From NCBI GenBank assembly GCA_047973225.1, contig JBKEBQ010000035.1, positions 62,001 through 126,000 on the forward strand: a stretch of DNA of 64,000 bases, in the 5' to 3' direction. Both the position numbers and the translations under genes were made by a program. Position 1 is the first letter of the stretch. Each line of letters begins with the position of its first letter. The stretch comes from JBKEBQ01 sp047973225 (lineage in GTDB: Bacteria; Bacillota_I; Bacilli_A; Erysipelotrichales; Erysipelotrichaceae). Under the pieces are notes generated by a model, which was not told the DNA's origin, ran no database searches, and was given only the letters and a program-made list of their open reading frames with translations. Shown here piece after piece: positions 26,155-35,539 of the stretch.

Positions 26155-26886
26155 ATGAACAAAAAAGACAGAATCAAAAAATTACTTAATGAAAAAAAAG
26201 TCGTATTTGCAATGCTCCATTTAAAAGGTGAAAATTCTGAAGAAATACTCGAAATAGCAATAAAGGAAGCTCACTCACTTTATGATAATGGTGTTGATGG
26301 CGTTATTATAGAAAATTACTTTGGAGACTATAGCGACATGGAAAGAGTGTTACAATACTTTCAAATCCATTTTCGAGATAAAATATACGGAGTAAACGCC
26401 TTAGATAATGATAAACTTGGTTTTGAACTCACTAGAAAATACGGTGCTTCTTTTCTTCAATTAGATTCTGTATCAGGCCATTTGGATGCAAAAGAAGAGC
26501 CTGCTTTTATCGACATGATTCAAACAGAAAGAGAAAAAACTGATGCCTTCCTCTTTGGTGGTGTTCGCTTTAAATACCAACCCTACAAATCAGGAAGAAC
26601 TTTAAAAGACGACCTTCTACTCGGTATGAATCGCTGTGATGGAATCGTCGTAACTGGAAACGCCACAGGAGATGAAACTCCTTTGCAAAAACTTAAAGAA
26701 TTTCGAGATGTATGTGGAAATAATTTCCCTCTTTTGATTGGATCTGGAAGCAATCCAAATAATATTTTAAGTTTATTTAATTTTTCGCAAGGTGCTATTG
26801 TTGGTAGCTATTTCAAGGACTCATACAAGGATACTGGAGATGTGAATGGCGAACATGTTAAAAAATTTATGAGTGTAATTATATAG
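26155..26886 (+). CDS. BtpA/SgcQ-like TIM-barrel protein
   Basis: 243 residues from the ATG at 26155 (AAGAGG 5-8 nt upstream). Features of the BtpA/SgcQ family: VVFAMLHLKG at the start, GVDGVIIENYFGDYSD, DGIVVTGNATGDETPLQKL, and a C-terminal phosphate-site-like LLIGSGSNPNNI...GAIVGSYFK. SgcQ lies in an E. coli sugar operon; the enzymatic role is not established. Divergent from the kinase/permease operon and presumably part of the same regulon. The gap between strong promoter and start is about 120 bp with no sign of a riboswitch. Confidence 0.78.
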   Translation: MNKKDRIKKLLNEKKVVFAMLHLKGENSEEILEIAIKEAHSLYDNGVDGVIIENYFGDYSDMERVLQYFQIHFRDKIYGVNALDNDKLGFELTRKYGASFLQLDSVSGHLDAKEEPAFIDMIQTEREKTDAFLFGGVRFKYQPYKSGRTLKDDLLLGMNRCDGIVVTGNATGDETPLQKLKEFRDVCGNNFPLLIGSGSNPNNILSLFNFSQGAIVGSYFKDSYKDTGDVNGEHVKKFMSVII

Positions 26887-26907
26887 TCACTATTTTATGT
26901 GAAAACG

Positions 26908-26953
26908 AAAAAACATCCCATCTGTTGAAACTTCAACAGCGTGATGTTTTTTT
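26908..26953. terminator. Bidirectional terminator between BtpA-like and GntR genes
   Basis: Long hairpin: CTGTTGAA/TTCAACAG inner stem, ACATC/GATGT outer stem, A-run and T-run at the ends. Confidence 0.85.
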
Positions 26954-26989
26954 ATATATGAATTACATATTATCCTATTTTGCCATTAG

Positions 26990-27727
26990 CTAATCATTCA
27001 TAGGAAAAGAACTATAAACAACGCTTTTATATACTTCGGAACGAATATATTGAATATTATAATAAACAGGAATTTTTCTACAATATACTGTCTGTCGAGC
27101 GGCTAAAACCGGTTGCCCTTCCACTATTCCTAAAGTATCGCGATGCTTTGTCGTTGCTGCAATTGCATCAAATAATATCTTAGAACTGTCTAATTGTGTT
27201 TTTCGGTATTCTCCCAATAGTTTGAATATTGATGCATTCTCCAGTTCTTTATCATATAAAAAACGATACTCCATGGGAAAATAATCTTCTTCTAAAATCG
27301 CAGGAATTCCATCTACTTTTCGAACTCTAGAGATAAATAGTACTTTTTGGTATTCGTCGAGGTTCAATTCTTCTTGCACCAGTTTAGGTGCCTTAATATA
27401 TTTTTTTTCCAAAATAGTTGTTGATGGAATAGATAACGCAGCTTCAACAGAAGATGTAAAGCTTCCATCATGCGTTGGATTTTCGAAATGGATCGGTAAT
27501 TTTACAAAGGTTCCTTTTCCCTGTTTTTTTTCTATTAACCCTTCCGTAGATAAAATTTCAATTGCTTTTCTTATCGTATTACGCCCCACTGAATACATGG
27601 TCATTAATTCATCTTCTGTAGGCATTTTTTCACCTTGTTTCAATTCTCCTAGACCTATAGTATTTCTAATTATCGTTGCTATTTGTTCATACATCGGAAC
27701 AACGCTAGAACTCTCCACCAATGCCAT
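26990..27727 (-). CDS. GntR/HutC-family transcriptional regulator
   Basis: 245 residues: N-terminal winged helix (about 10-75; KMPTEDELMTMYSVGRNTIR and GLIEKKQGKGTFV are typical) and a C-terminal UTRA effector domain (about 95-240). It lies between the BtpA-like gene and the beta-glucoside operon, and is the likely sugar-phosphate-responsive regulator of the divergent promoters at 25938-26028. FrlR is of the same family. Start supported by GGAGG, 6 nt spacing. Confidence 0.9.
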   Translation of the reverse strand: MALVESSSVVPMYEQIATIIRNTIGLGELKQGEKMPTEDELMTMYSVGRNTIRKAIEILSTEGLIEKKQGKGTFVKLPIHFENPTHDGSFTSSVEAALSIPSTTILEKKYIKAPKLVQEELNLDEYQKVLFISRVRKVDGIPAILEEDYFPMEYRFLYDKELENASIFKLLGEYRKTQLDSSKILFDAIAATTKHRDTLGIVEGQPVLAARQTVYCRKIPVYYNIQYIRSEVYKSVVYSSFPMND

Positions 27728-27751
27728 ATAGATCCTCCATCATTTTTCTTA

Positions 27752-27780
27752 ATGATATAGGATTTTAATATAAATATCAA
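27752..27780 (-). promoter_or_regulatory. Promoter of the gntR gene
   Basis: TTGATA (27780-27775), 17-bp spacer, TATCAT (27757-27752). The remaining AT-rich stretch to 27917 shows no gene. Confidence 0.6.
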
Positions 27781-27917
27781 ATTAAAATATTCTTCTTTCC
27801 TATTTTAGGATGTCGTTATTATTGAATATTATCTTGTTTTCGTAAAATAATTTATGATCATAGATAACTACGAATACTGGTTTTATTTAAAGAGTATAGA
27901 ATAGACCATTTGGATGT

Positions 27918-29354
27918 CTAATCTAGATCTTCTCCATTAGACGCAATTACTTTCTTATACCAATGAAAACTGTCTTTTTTTATTCTCTTTCCTGAACCGT
28001 TCCCATAATCATCCAAATCAACATAAATAAATCCATATCTCTTACTCATTTCACTTGATGAACAACTAATGATGTCAATTGGTCCCCAAGCATAATAACC
28101 TCTTAAATCAACTCCATCCTTTATTGCTTCTCTCATAGCAATAAAATGATCACGATAAAAATCAACGCGGTAAGAATCATGAATTTCACCATTTTCTAGC
28201 GTGTCATAAAACCCTGATCCATTTTCTGTGATATAAATAGGTTTTTGATAACGATCATAAAACTCATTTAAGAAAATTCTCAATCCTATCGGATCAAATG
28301 TCCACCCCCATTCATTTGCGGGTAATTCTTTATTTCGATATACTTCGTTACCTTTCTCATAATGTTCTTTATCGCAAACTCGTGTGTAGTAATACGAGAA
28401 TGAGAAAAAATCACAAGAATTTTTTAAATCTTCTTCATCGTTTGGTCCAAATTCTATTTGTATGCCTTTTTCTTCGAAAAAGCGAAAAGCGTATCCAGGA
28501 TATTTCCCTCTAAGTAAAACATCCCCATAAAAATATTCCATTTGGTTATGTTTTAATGTAGCAAGCTGATCCTGAGGCTTCGAACTAGCTGCATATGCTG
28601 GTCCTCCGCATAACATCATACCTATTTCCATTTCAGGATATTTTTCATGCGCATATTTTGTTGCTCTAGCACAGGATACCATTTCATTATGAACCGCTTG
28701 ATATTTTGCACTTAAAACATCCTCTACAAAGTCTTCTGCAACGCCTAAATGATTATAGCTTTCGTGGCCTATTAAGTTAATTTGATTTACAATAATCCAA
28801 TATTTTACTTTTCCATGATATCTGTCAAATAATGTCTTACAATACTTTTCAAAAAAATCAATTACATCTCTTGAAAACCACCCCTTATATTTTAAAGTTA
28901 AATGTAAAGGCATTTCGTAATGCGAAATTGTGATCATTGGTTCCATACCTTTTTTTATAATTTCATCGATCAACTCATCATAGAATTTCAGTCCTTTTTC
29001 GTTTGGATATTTATCATCCCCATTTGGAAAAATTCTAGACCAGTTGATACTCGTTCTAAATGTTTTTAAACCCATTCCTGATAATAATTGTAAGTCCTCT
29101 TTATACGTATGATAAAAATCGATTCCCCATCTTTTTGGAAAAACTCTGTCTTCACTTTTTAATGCCTCTTTTACAAAAGATGATGATACTTCTTCATTAA
29201 ATTTATTTTTGATGTCAATATCATCTCTAAATTCATTAACATCTGCAACACATAATCCTTTTCCGTCTATATCATATGCTCCTTCTGCTTGATTAGCTGC
29301 TATAGCTCCTCCCCACATAAAGTTTTTAGGAAAACCTGTTGGTATTCTATCCAT
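27918..29354 (-). CDS. GH1 6-phospho-beta-glucosidase homologue with acid/base Glu replaced by Gln
   Basis: 478 residues, full length for the 6-phospho-beta-glucosidase (BglA) branch of GH1. The N-terminus FPKNFMWGGAIAANQAEGAY, the nucleophile motif ITENGSG and the 6-phosphate-binding SEMSKRYGFIYVD are all present. The acid/base motif, normally NEI/NEP, reads VNQIN: codon CAA at the Glu position. The protein is otherwise well conserved, so it is not a decaying copy. In plant myrosinases the same Glu-to-Gln change goes with thioglucoside cleavage. Last gene of the PTS operon, 260 bp after the EIIA gene. Its own ATG lacks a ribosome-binding site; a nearby strong site serves a 9-codon frame upstream. 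Confidence 0.88.
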   Translation of the reverse strand: MDRIPTGFPKNFMWGGAIAANQAEGAYDIDGKGLCVADVNEFRDDIDIKNKFNEEVSSSFVKEALKSEDRVFPKRWGIDFYHTYKEDLQLLSGMGLKTFRTSINWSRIFPNGDDKYPNEKGLKFYDELIDEIIKKGMEPMITISHYEMPLHLTLKYKGWFSRDVIDFFEKYCKTLFDRYHGKVKYWIIVNQINLIGHESYNHLGVAEDFVEDVLSAKYQAVHNEMVSCARATKYAHEKYPEMEIGMMLCGGPAYAASSKPQDQLATLKHNQMEYFYGDVLLRGKYPGYAFRFFEEKGIQIEFGPNDEEDLKNSCDFFSFSYYYTRVCDKEHYEKGNEVYRNKELPANEWGWTFDPIGLRIFLNEFYDRYQKPIYITENGSGFYDTLENGEIHDSYRVDFYRDHFIAMREAIKDGVDLRGYYAWGPIDIISCSSSEMSKRYGFIYVDLDDYGNGSGKRIKKDSFHWYKKVIASNGEDLD

Positions 29355-29369
29355 ATTTATTTTGTATGA

Positions 29370-29399
29370 TTATTCGCACACAATAAGTGTAAAAACCAT
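29370..29399 (-). CDS. Possible short leader frame before the GH1 gene
   Basis: AAGGAG, 4 nt, then ATG and eight codons (MVFTLIVCE) and TAA, ending 15 bp before the GH1 start, which has no site of its own. May couple or regulate GH1 translation, or be chance. Confidence 0.25.
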   Translation of the reverse strand: MVFTLIVCE

Positions 29400-29617
29400 A
29401 CATCTCCTTTCTTATTAATTTTTTTGTTTCCAATGCGTAAAGAAAAGTAAATGAATTTTACAAATTTCTTTTCTATTTCAAAATTTATTGTAGCACTAGC
29501 AATAGACTCAACTACGCAGTATGCTAACATTTATATAACTTACTTGTATAATTTTAAAGTTGTTATTATTTACTTCCATGTTAATTGTAAATGTTTCTTT
29601 TATAAATTATCAAAATT

Positions 29618-29956
29618 TCACTTCTTTTCTAAATTAGAAAGCCGTTTGTCATATTCCCTACATATTTTCAACAATTGCTTTGCAATATTTATTTCGCTAT
29701 AAATTGTCATCAATGTATCTTGGGCATGAGCAAAAAGTAGTGAGTATTCTGCTTTTTCATCACTCATAGATTTTTGAATGGAATCTGTTTGCACTTTATG
29801 TGCAAGTGTTATTTCTTTTTGCGCTTTTTCAAACTTTTTCTTTGCTAGTGTAAAATTTGTTTCTGCAATAGCGTCAAGTGCTTGTTTACATTCCACTCTT
29901 GCATCTCCTGCATGTAATATGATTTTCATTGCTGCTTCTACAACTGTATTTTTCAT
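29618..29956 (-). CDS. PTS system lactose/cellobiose EIIA
   Basis: 112 residues, all-helical; the phosphorylated His lies in LLFAHAQDTLMT at about 80. It accepts phosphate from HPr and passes it to EIIB. 15 bp after EIIC. The 260-bp gap to the GH1 gene (29357-29617) is AT-rich with only the short frame at 29370-29399. Confidence 0.92.
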   Translation of the reverse strand: MKNTVVEAAMKIILHAGDARVECKQALDAIAETNFTLAKKKFEKAQKEITLAHKVQTDSIQKSMSDEKAEYSLLFAHAQDTLMTIYSEINIAKQLLKICREYDKRLSNLEKK

Positions 29957-29971
29957 TCAAATCCCTTCCTT

Positions 29972-31228
29972 TTAATTTTTACTTTTCGCTATTATTTCTT
30001 CATCAATACATTGTTTTTCATACGCCCTAAAAAATGGATACCATATTAAACCTGATACTATAAATGTTATTGCTACCAAAAGTATCGCTCCAATAGATCC
30101 TTGACTCGAGATCCAAGTGGAAATCGGGTACGGGCAATACCACAGTTCAAACTGAATTTTAGGAATTGGCGCAAAGGCTAAAACTTTACATCCAAACCAC
30201 GTAATTGCTGGAATAACAATACCAATAATCCACATTGGTAGCATCATCATCGGATTCCATGCGATACACCCAAAAACTACTGGTTCGTTTATATTAAATA
30301 TTGCGGGTCCAACACAAGCTTTTCCTAAAGCACTCAATTTTTTTGATTTTGATTTAGCAAGTAATATCACTAGCGGAAAAGTACAAGCAATTCCACCAAT
30401 CCACATATAACATGTAAACATCAACGTTTCAGTATACATATTCATATTAGTTGCAGTCGCTGTTCCAGCAGTCACCATCGCTAAATTAGCAGCAATACTA
30501 TTTAATTTAATTGGTTGCGTAACCGGTGTTAATACCCAAGATGAAATACCCATGGAGTAAATAAAACAAACTATAAATCCTGATAATATAAATCCATACC
30601 ATGTATTCAAGATACCTTTTAACGGCATAAATAGTCCCGTAACAATTTCATATAAATTTATCTCCATTACCTGTATTAAGATAAATCCACCAAAAATAAC
30701 TATGCCTATCGGTAACAATGCATCAAACCACTGTCTAACAAAGTCAGGAATAGCATTATCCTCTTTGAAAAAAGAAAACTTCCCAAACATATTAAAGACA
30801 ATACACGTAATAACACCTGTAGCCATAGCACAAAACATGCCACCAGCTCCAAATGCACTTGAACTAAATCCCAATTCACCTTCTTTTACAATTTCAGGAG
30901 TAATTGCAATAAAAAATAGAATCAAGCCTGTGCATCCTGCTATTAATCTTTGTTTTTTTAATCTTTTTTTCTCACAAAAATTGAAGGGAATTAAAAGTGC
31001 AACAAGAACACTAACCATACCCATTGTCCATCCGAATGGCGTCCAAAAGGTAAATGGTAATGTTATCCAATTCTCAATTACAGCTCCTACACAAAATACA
31101 GACCCTAACAATATAAATGGCAATATTTGCATGATAGAGTCTTTTAGTGTAACTACCCAAATATTATGATTTATTTTATTCATTTTCGGCGAAAAACTAG
31201 TTTCCAACCAATTTATCAAATTTTTCAT
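29972..31228 (-). CDS. PTS cellobiose/beta-glucoside EIIC
   Basis: 418 residues, about ten membrane segments; the conserved NINEPVVFG loop of the lactose/cellobiose EIIC family is at about 310. Imports a beta-glucoside while phosphorylating it at C6, feeding the GH1 enzyme. 3 bp after EIIB. Confidence 0.92.
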   Translation of the reverse strand: MKNLINWLETSFSPKMNKINHNIWVVTLKDSIMQILPFILLGSVFCVGAVIENWITLPFTFWTPFGWTMGMVSVLVALLIPFNFCEKKRLKKQRLIAGCTGLILFFIAITPEIVKEGELGFSSSAFGAGGMFCAMATGVITCIVFNMFGKFSFFKEDNAIPDFVRQWFDALLPIGIVIFGGFILIQVMEINLYEIVTGLFMPLKGILNTWYGFILSGFIVCFIYSMGISSWVLTPVTQPIKLNSIAANLAMVTAGTATATNMNMYTETLMFTCYMWIGGIACTFPLVILLAKSKSKKLSALGKACVGPAIFNINEPVVFGCIAWNPMMMLPMWIIGIVIPAITWFGCKVLAFAPIPKIQFELWYCPYPISTWISSQGSIGAILLVAITFIVSGLIWYPFFRAYEKQCIDEEIIAKSKN

Positions 31229-31231
31229 ACT

Positions 31232-31567
31232 TTATTTTTCCTCTCTTATAGTTTTAATGTCTATATTTTCCAACAAATGGTTTATCGCTTTATCCCCATC
31301 CAAGGTTGAATAGTATTCTGCTTTCATCAGTATTACTTTCACATTTTCACCATGTATATACTCCTCCACCTCATCCATAATATAAGCTAAATGCGGTCCT
31401 ATCATTAATACATCAATTTCATCAATGTAATTTTCAATTTCTGATTCGCTTCTAGCTATAATACTCATTTCAACTCTTTTTTTTACAGCCGCTTTTCGCA
31501 TATTGGCCGCCATAAAGCCAGAACTAGCGCCTGAGCCGCAAACCAACAAAACATTTAATTTTTTCAT
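31232..31567 (-). CDS. PTS cellobiose EIIB
   Basis: 111 residues with the phospho-Cys in VCGSGASSGFMAANM near residue 10. First gene of the EIIB-EIIC-EIIA-GH1 operon, same order as licBCA. GAAGGAG lies before the start. Confidence 0.92.
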   Translation of the reverse strand: MKKLNVLLVCGSGASSGFMAANMRKAAVKKRVEMSIIARSESEIENYIDEIDVLMIGPHLAYIMDEVEEYIHGENVKVILMKAEYYSTLDGDKAINHLLENIDIKTIREEK

Positions 31568-31602
31568 GATTATTCTCCTTCGAAATCCGGTTTTCTATTT
31601 TC

Positions 31603-31695
31603 ATTATGCAAAAAAAAAAATACAACTGCAATTACACTTTTTCACTGATAGAGTGAAAATGATTATTATGAAAAGCATAAAAGGAAAGCTATAAT
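31603..31695. promoter_or_regulatory. Divergent promoters and operator of the beta-glucoside PTS locus
   Basis: Minus: TTGCAG (31631-31626), 17 bp, CATAAT (31608-31603). Plus: TATAAT at 31690-31695 with a poor -35. Between them an inverted repeat TTTTCAC-N7-GTGAAAA (31639-31659), upstream of both promoters as expected for an activator of the LicR/MtlR type. Confidence 0.6.
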
Positions 31696-31717
31696 AGTGA
31701 AGAGGTTAGGTGTTGTC

Positions 31718-33631
31718 ATGAAAAACAAACAAATTGTTCTAATCAAAACGCTGATGAATAAAAGCAATTGGATTACCGCAAATAATTTATCTGTTATTTT
31801 AAATGTTTCTTCACGTAGCATAAAAAACTATATAGTTGATATCAATCAACAATTCGAAAATACCATTGTGGCTTCACGCAAAGGTTATCGTATTGACAGA
31901 GAAAAAGCTAAAATGATTTTGAATTCAGACAACTATACACTACCGCAAACTTCTCACGAAAGAGTCAATTTTATGATTAACATCCTCGTCAAACAAAATA
32001 CCGCGCTCAATACTTACGATATTTGCGATGAACTTTACATAAGTTTATCCACATTAAAAAACGAATTAAAAAAAATAAAGAAAAAAGTATCCCAATTTGA
32101 TCTGCAATTGGAAAATAGTAATAATTATTTTTCATTAGTTGGTACAGAAAAAAATAAACGGAGATTGATGAGTTCCATTCTTTATGATGAGTCTAGCGTC
32201 AATTTTGTGAATTTAAAAACGTTGCAACACGCATTTATAGAAATTGATATAGAATTCATAAAAAATGTGGTCATAAAAACATTCGAAGAATTCCACTATT
32301 TCGTTAATGACTATTCTCTTACCAACCTAGTTTTACATATTACCATTGCAATCGATCGCATCAAGCATAACTATACAAGCTTTACAGATGAAAAAGAAAG
32401 ACCACGCATCAAACATCATGAATTGGAAATCGCTAAAAAAGTTGCCGTCCAATTAGAAAAAAAATTTCATCTTATTTATCATGATGGAGAACTTTATGAG
32501 TTGGCATTACTATTAATTTCACATGCAAATACATCAGACTATAATGTCAATTCCTCTAATCTAGAAAACATCGTTGGCGTAGAATGTATGAATTTGGTAA
32601 ATGATTTGGTTAATGAAGTAAATGCCTTCTATTATATTAATTTATCAGAACCTGAATTTTTGACTAGATTTGCATTACATATCCGAAATTTACTAGTACG
32701 AAGTCGTTATAATTATTCCAGTAAAAATCCTTTATCAGATGGCATACAACAATCTTGCCCTTTAATTTACGATGCGGCATTAAACCTAGTAAACAGCATT
32801 GAAATACGCACAAATTTACATATAAACAATGATGAAATTGCATATATTGCATTTCATATAGGAAGTGCACTAGAAACACAAAAAACATTGAACTCTAAAA
32901 TTAATGTCGTTTTGTATTGTCCCAATTATTATGATATGAATAAAAAATTATTACATGCAATAAATACCAATTTTTCAACTAGCATTTTAATAAAAAATGT
33001 ATTCACTAGTGAAACTGAATTTGACAACCTTATAAAATATGATTTAATAATTTCCACAATTCCAATTAGCATCATCTTATCCATCCCCACCATTGTTGTT
33101 AGTTTTCTCTTAAATGAAAAAGATATTTATACAATCAGAAATAAAATAGATGAAATCAAAATCAAAAAGAAAAAACAAATTTTGAAAAACCATTTACATC
33201 TCCTTATTACGTCTAAACTATTTGAGAAAAATAATTTATTGAAAAATGAAAATGAAACAATTTCTTACATGTGTAAAAAATTAATAGATACCAATTGTGT
33301 GGATCATACTTTCGAACAGGAGATTCGTGATCGCGAGAACATAGCTTCCACTGCATTTAATTCTTTTGCTGTTCCTCACGCTTTGAAAATGAACGCACAC
33401 AAAACAAGAATGAACATCATTCTTAGTGAGAAAGGAGTAGATTGGCATGGAAGAAATGTAAATTTAATTATTATGCTTTCCTTTAATAAGAATGAACGAT
33501 ATATTTTTAATGAAATTTTTGATACAATAACAATGATTTTAACTGATAACAACAATATTAAGCGATTACTGTCCGTAGACAATGATCAAAAATTTATCGA
33601 TCTTTTAGTATCCTTTATCAAAACTCCCTGA
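31718..33631 (+). CDS. PRD-containing transcriptional activator (LicR/MtlR type)
   Basis: 637 residues: two N-terminal HTH domains, two PRDs (conserved His in LVLHITIAIDRIKHN and IAYIAFHIGSALE), an EIIB-like domain with Cys (VVLYCPNYYD) and an EIIA-like domain with His (FAVPHALKM). Such activators are switched by PTS phosphorylation. Start at ATG 31718, because a perfect -10 (31690-31695) puts the transcript start downstream of the GTG at 31697. Divergent from the PTS operon it probably controls. Confidence 0.88.
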   Translation: MKNKQIVLIKTLMNKSNWITANNLSVILNVSSRSIKNYIVDINQQFENTIVASRKGYRIDREKAKMILNSDNYTLPQTSHERVNFMINILVKQNTALNTYDICDELYISLSTLKNELKKIKKKVSQFDLQLENSNNYFSLVGTEKNKRRLMSSILYDESSVNFVNLKTLQHAFIEIDIEFIKNVVIKTFEEFHYFVNDYSLTNLVLHITIAIDRIKHNYTSFTDEKERPRIKHHELEIAKKVAVQLEKKFHLIYHDGELYELALLLISHANTSDYNVNSSNLENIVGVECMNLVNDLVNEVNAFYYINLSEPEFLTRFALHIRNLLVRSRYNYSSKNPLSDGIQQSCPLIYDAALNLVNSIEIRTNLHINNDEIAYIAFHIGSALETQKTLNSKINVVLYCPNYYDMNKKLLHAINTNFSTSILIKNVFTSETEFDNLIKYDLIISTIPISIILSIPTIVVSFLLNEKDIYTIRNKIDEIKIKKKKQILKNHLHLLITSKLFEKNNLLKNENETISYMCKKLIDTNCVDHTFEQEIRDRENIASTAFNSFAVPHALKMNAHKTRMNIILSEKGVDWHGRNVNLIIMLSFNKNERYIFNEIFDTITMILTDNNNIKRLLSVDNDQKFIDLLVSFIKTP

Positions 33632-33712
33632 GTAAAAAATAACTATAATTCGTGTAAAGTTAGCAAAAACATCTAATACATTATATTTGAAATTGCACCT
33701 CTGTTAACAAAA

Positions 33713-33744
33713 TAAAAAATGGGACTTTTTTCTCCCATTTTTTA
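33713..33744. terminator. Bidirectional terminator between PRD activator and transketolase genes
   Basis: AAAAAATGGGA / TCCCATTTTTT with an 8-nt loop. Confidence 0.85.
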
Positions 33745-33785
33745 TTTCGTATCTGATAGATGATTTTTGCTAGTCACTACTCATT

Positions 33786-34718
33786 TTATAAGTTTGCCTT
33801 TATTCTTTCCATAATTTTATTTGCATCCAATCCGTATTTAGCCTTTAGATTTGCTATTTTACCCGACTCAGTAAAAACATCTTCAACCCCAATTCTTAAT
33901 AGTTTTGGATGTTGATCTAATGCGCTTAAATTTTCTGCGACAATTCCTCCAAGCCCTGAAATTACAGAATGATTTTCAATTGAAACAATCAGCTTTGAAG
34001 AACTACTCAATTTTAAAAATTTACTTTTGTCAAAGGGCTTTATCGATAAGGCATTCACAACCTTGCAATGATATCCTTCATCTTTCAGTTTTGCATATGT
34101 TTCCATCGCACATAAAGATGCGGTTCCTTCAAAAATAATCATAATATCATTTCCTTCATCATGAACCAAATCTAATCTACCAAATGCACTAACATATTCA
34201 TTTCGATCCGGTATTTTTGCTACTACATCTCTTGAACAGCGAATGAAAACCGGGCCTTCATACGCAATTGCTAATTTCATACAAGCGTGCAATTCAGCTA
34301 AACTGCTTGGTACCAGTACTCGCATATTAGGTAAAACTCGTGACAATGAAATATCTTCATTTGCATGATGGCTAGCACCATCTGGACCATCATCCATCCC
34401 TGGATGTGTACCTATTAAAGTGATATTTAAGTTTGCATAACAAGCTTGGCGAAGTTGTGTCCATGCCGACCCAATTAAGAACATCGAGAAATTTACATAT
34501 ACTGGTTTTTTTCCTTCCATTGCTAGTCCACTCGCTATCGACATTGCACTCGTTTCGGAAATTCCACATTCAATGAAGTGTTCAGGATGAGCATCACGAT
34601 ACATTGCCGATGTAGTTGATTTTGCTAAGTCGCAATCGATAACTACAAGCTGCTCGCAATGTATTTCATTTAAGATCTCTCCAACATGATTTCTTAATGA
34701 TTCACTTTCATATCTCAT
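33786..34718 (-). CDS. Transketolase, C-terminal (pyrimidine-binding) subunit
   Basis: 310 residues: pyrimidine-binding domain with catalytic Glu in HFIECGISETSAMSIASGLA, a substrate-side GTHPGMDDGPDGASHHANED loop, and the C-terminal domain. Split-gene transketolases need both subunits. Overlaps the N-terminal subunit gene by 4 bp. In the operon it would rearrange the pentose phosphate produced after PTS import. Last gene. Confidence 0.9.
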   Translation of the reverse strand: MRYESESLRNHVGEILNEIHCEQLVVIDCDLAKSTTSAMYRDAHPEHFIECGISETSAMSIASGLAMEGKKPVYVNFSMFLIGSAWTQLRQACYANLNITLIGTHPGMDDGPDGASHHANEDISLSRVLPNMRVLVPSSLAELHACMKLAIAYEGPVFIRCSRDVVAKIPDRNEYVSAFGRLDLVHDEGNDIMIIFEGTASLCAMETYAKLKDEGYHCKVVNALSIKPFDKSKFLKLSSSSKLIVSIENHSVISGLGGIVAENLSALDQHPKLLRIGVEDVFTESGKIANLKAKYGLDANKIMERIKANL

Positions 34719-35527
34719 AAATGCGTTCCCCCTTCTAGTTCTTTCATAGCCATTTTATATTCTTCTTCATTAAGGGCTAAGCTGTGCCATTTGGGATTAT
34801 TTTCCATGAATGATACGCCTTTTCCTTTTATAGTGTTGGCAATAATTGCGTGTGGTTGATTATAGATAGTCTTTACTTTTTCTAATACATTTAAAATTTC
34901 TACCATATTATTTCCATCTATTTCATGAGTATCGAAATTAAAAGCTTTGAACTTGTCATAAATATTCTCTAAATTAATGCTTTCATTAACATCACCACTG
35001 GAAGATAATTTATTATAATCTAAAATCAAAACAAGATTATCTAATTTATAATGTGCTGCCTGAAGCATGGCCTCCCAAATTTGACCTTCCACCAATTCTC
35101 CATCACCAATAAAAACGTAGACATAATGGGGATCATGATTCATCTTCTTGGCAAGTGCACTTCCTACTCCCAGTGATAATCCTTGTCCTAATAACCCTGT
35201 TGTACAATCTACCTCTAGAATATCCTTAATGCTAGGATGTCCTTGTAATCGTGAATTGCAGTGACGAAAACTTTTCAACTCTTCATCTTTTATAATACCT
35301 CTTTGATTTAGTACTGCATATTGTGCTGCGACCGCATGTCCCTTTGATAACATAACCTTACTTCTAGGGTTTTGTTTAAAATCAACTTCCATTTCATACA
35401 CTGCACTCAACATGTCTATCATCGATAACGCACCACCAGGATGTCCCATTCCTGATTCATGTATCATCTTTACGATTCGCTTACGATTTTCTTTTGCAAG
35501 TTGTTCAATATCTTCTGTTTTTTTCAT
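34715..35527 (-). CDS. Transketolase, N-terminal (diphosphate-binding) subunit
   Basis: 270 residues with the thiamine diphosphate-binding motif GDGELVEGQIWEAMLQAAHYKLDN and the early His region GMGHPGGALSMIDML. Pairs with the adjacent C-terminal subunit. 12 bp after the EIIC gene. Confidence 0.92.
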   Translation of the reverse strand: MKKTEDIEQLAKENRKRIVKMIHESGMGHPGGALSMIDMLSAVYEMEVDFKQNPRSKVMLSKGHAVAAQYAVLNQRGIIKDEELKSFRHCNSRLQGHPSIKDILEVDCTTGLLGQGLSLGVGSALAKKMNHDPHYVYVFIGDGELVEGQIWEAMLQAAHYKLDNLVLILDYNKLSSSGDVNESINLENIYDKFKAFNFDTHEIDGNNMVEILNVLEKVKTIYNQPHAIIANTIKGKGVSFMENNPKWHSLALNEEEYKMAMKELEGGTHL

Positions 35528-35539
35528 TTCTCGCGCTCC

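Noticed and set aside
27870..27910. Hairpin after the GH1 gene as a terminator
   Set aside because: Short, imperfect stem (TAGAC/GTCTA) without a T-run on the minus strand.
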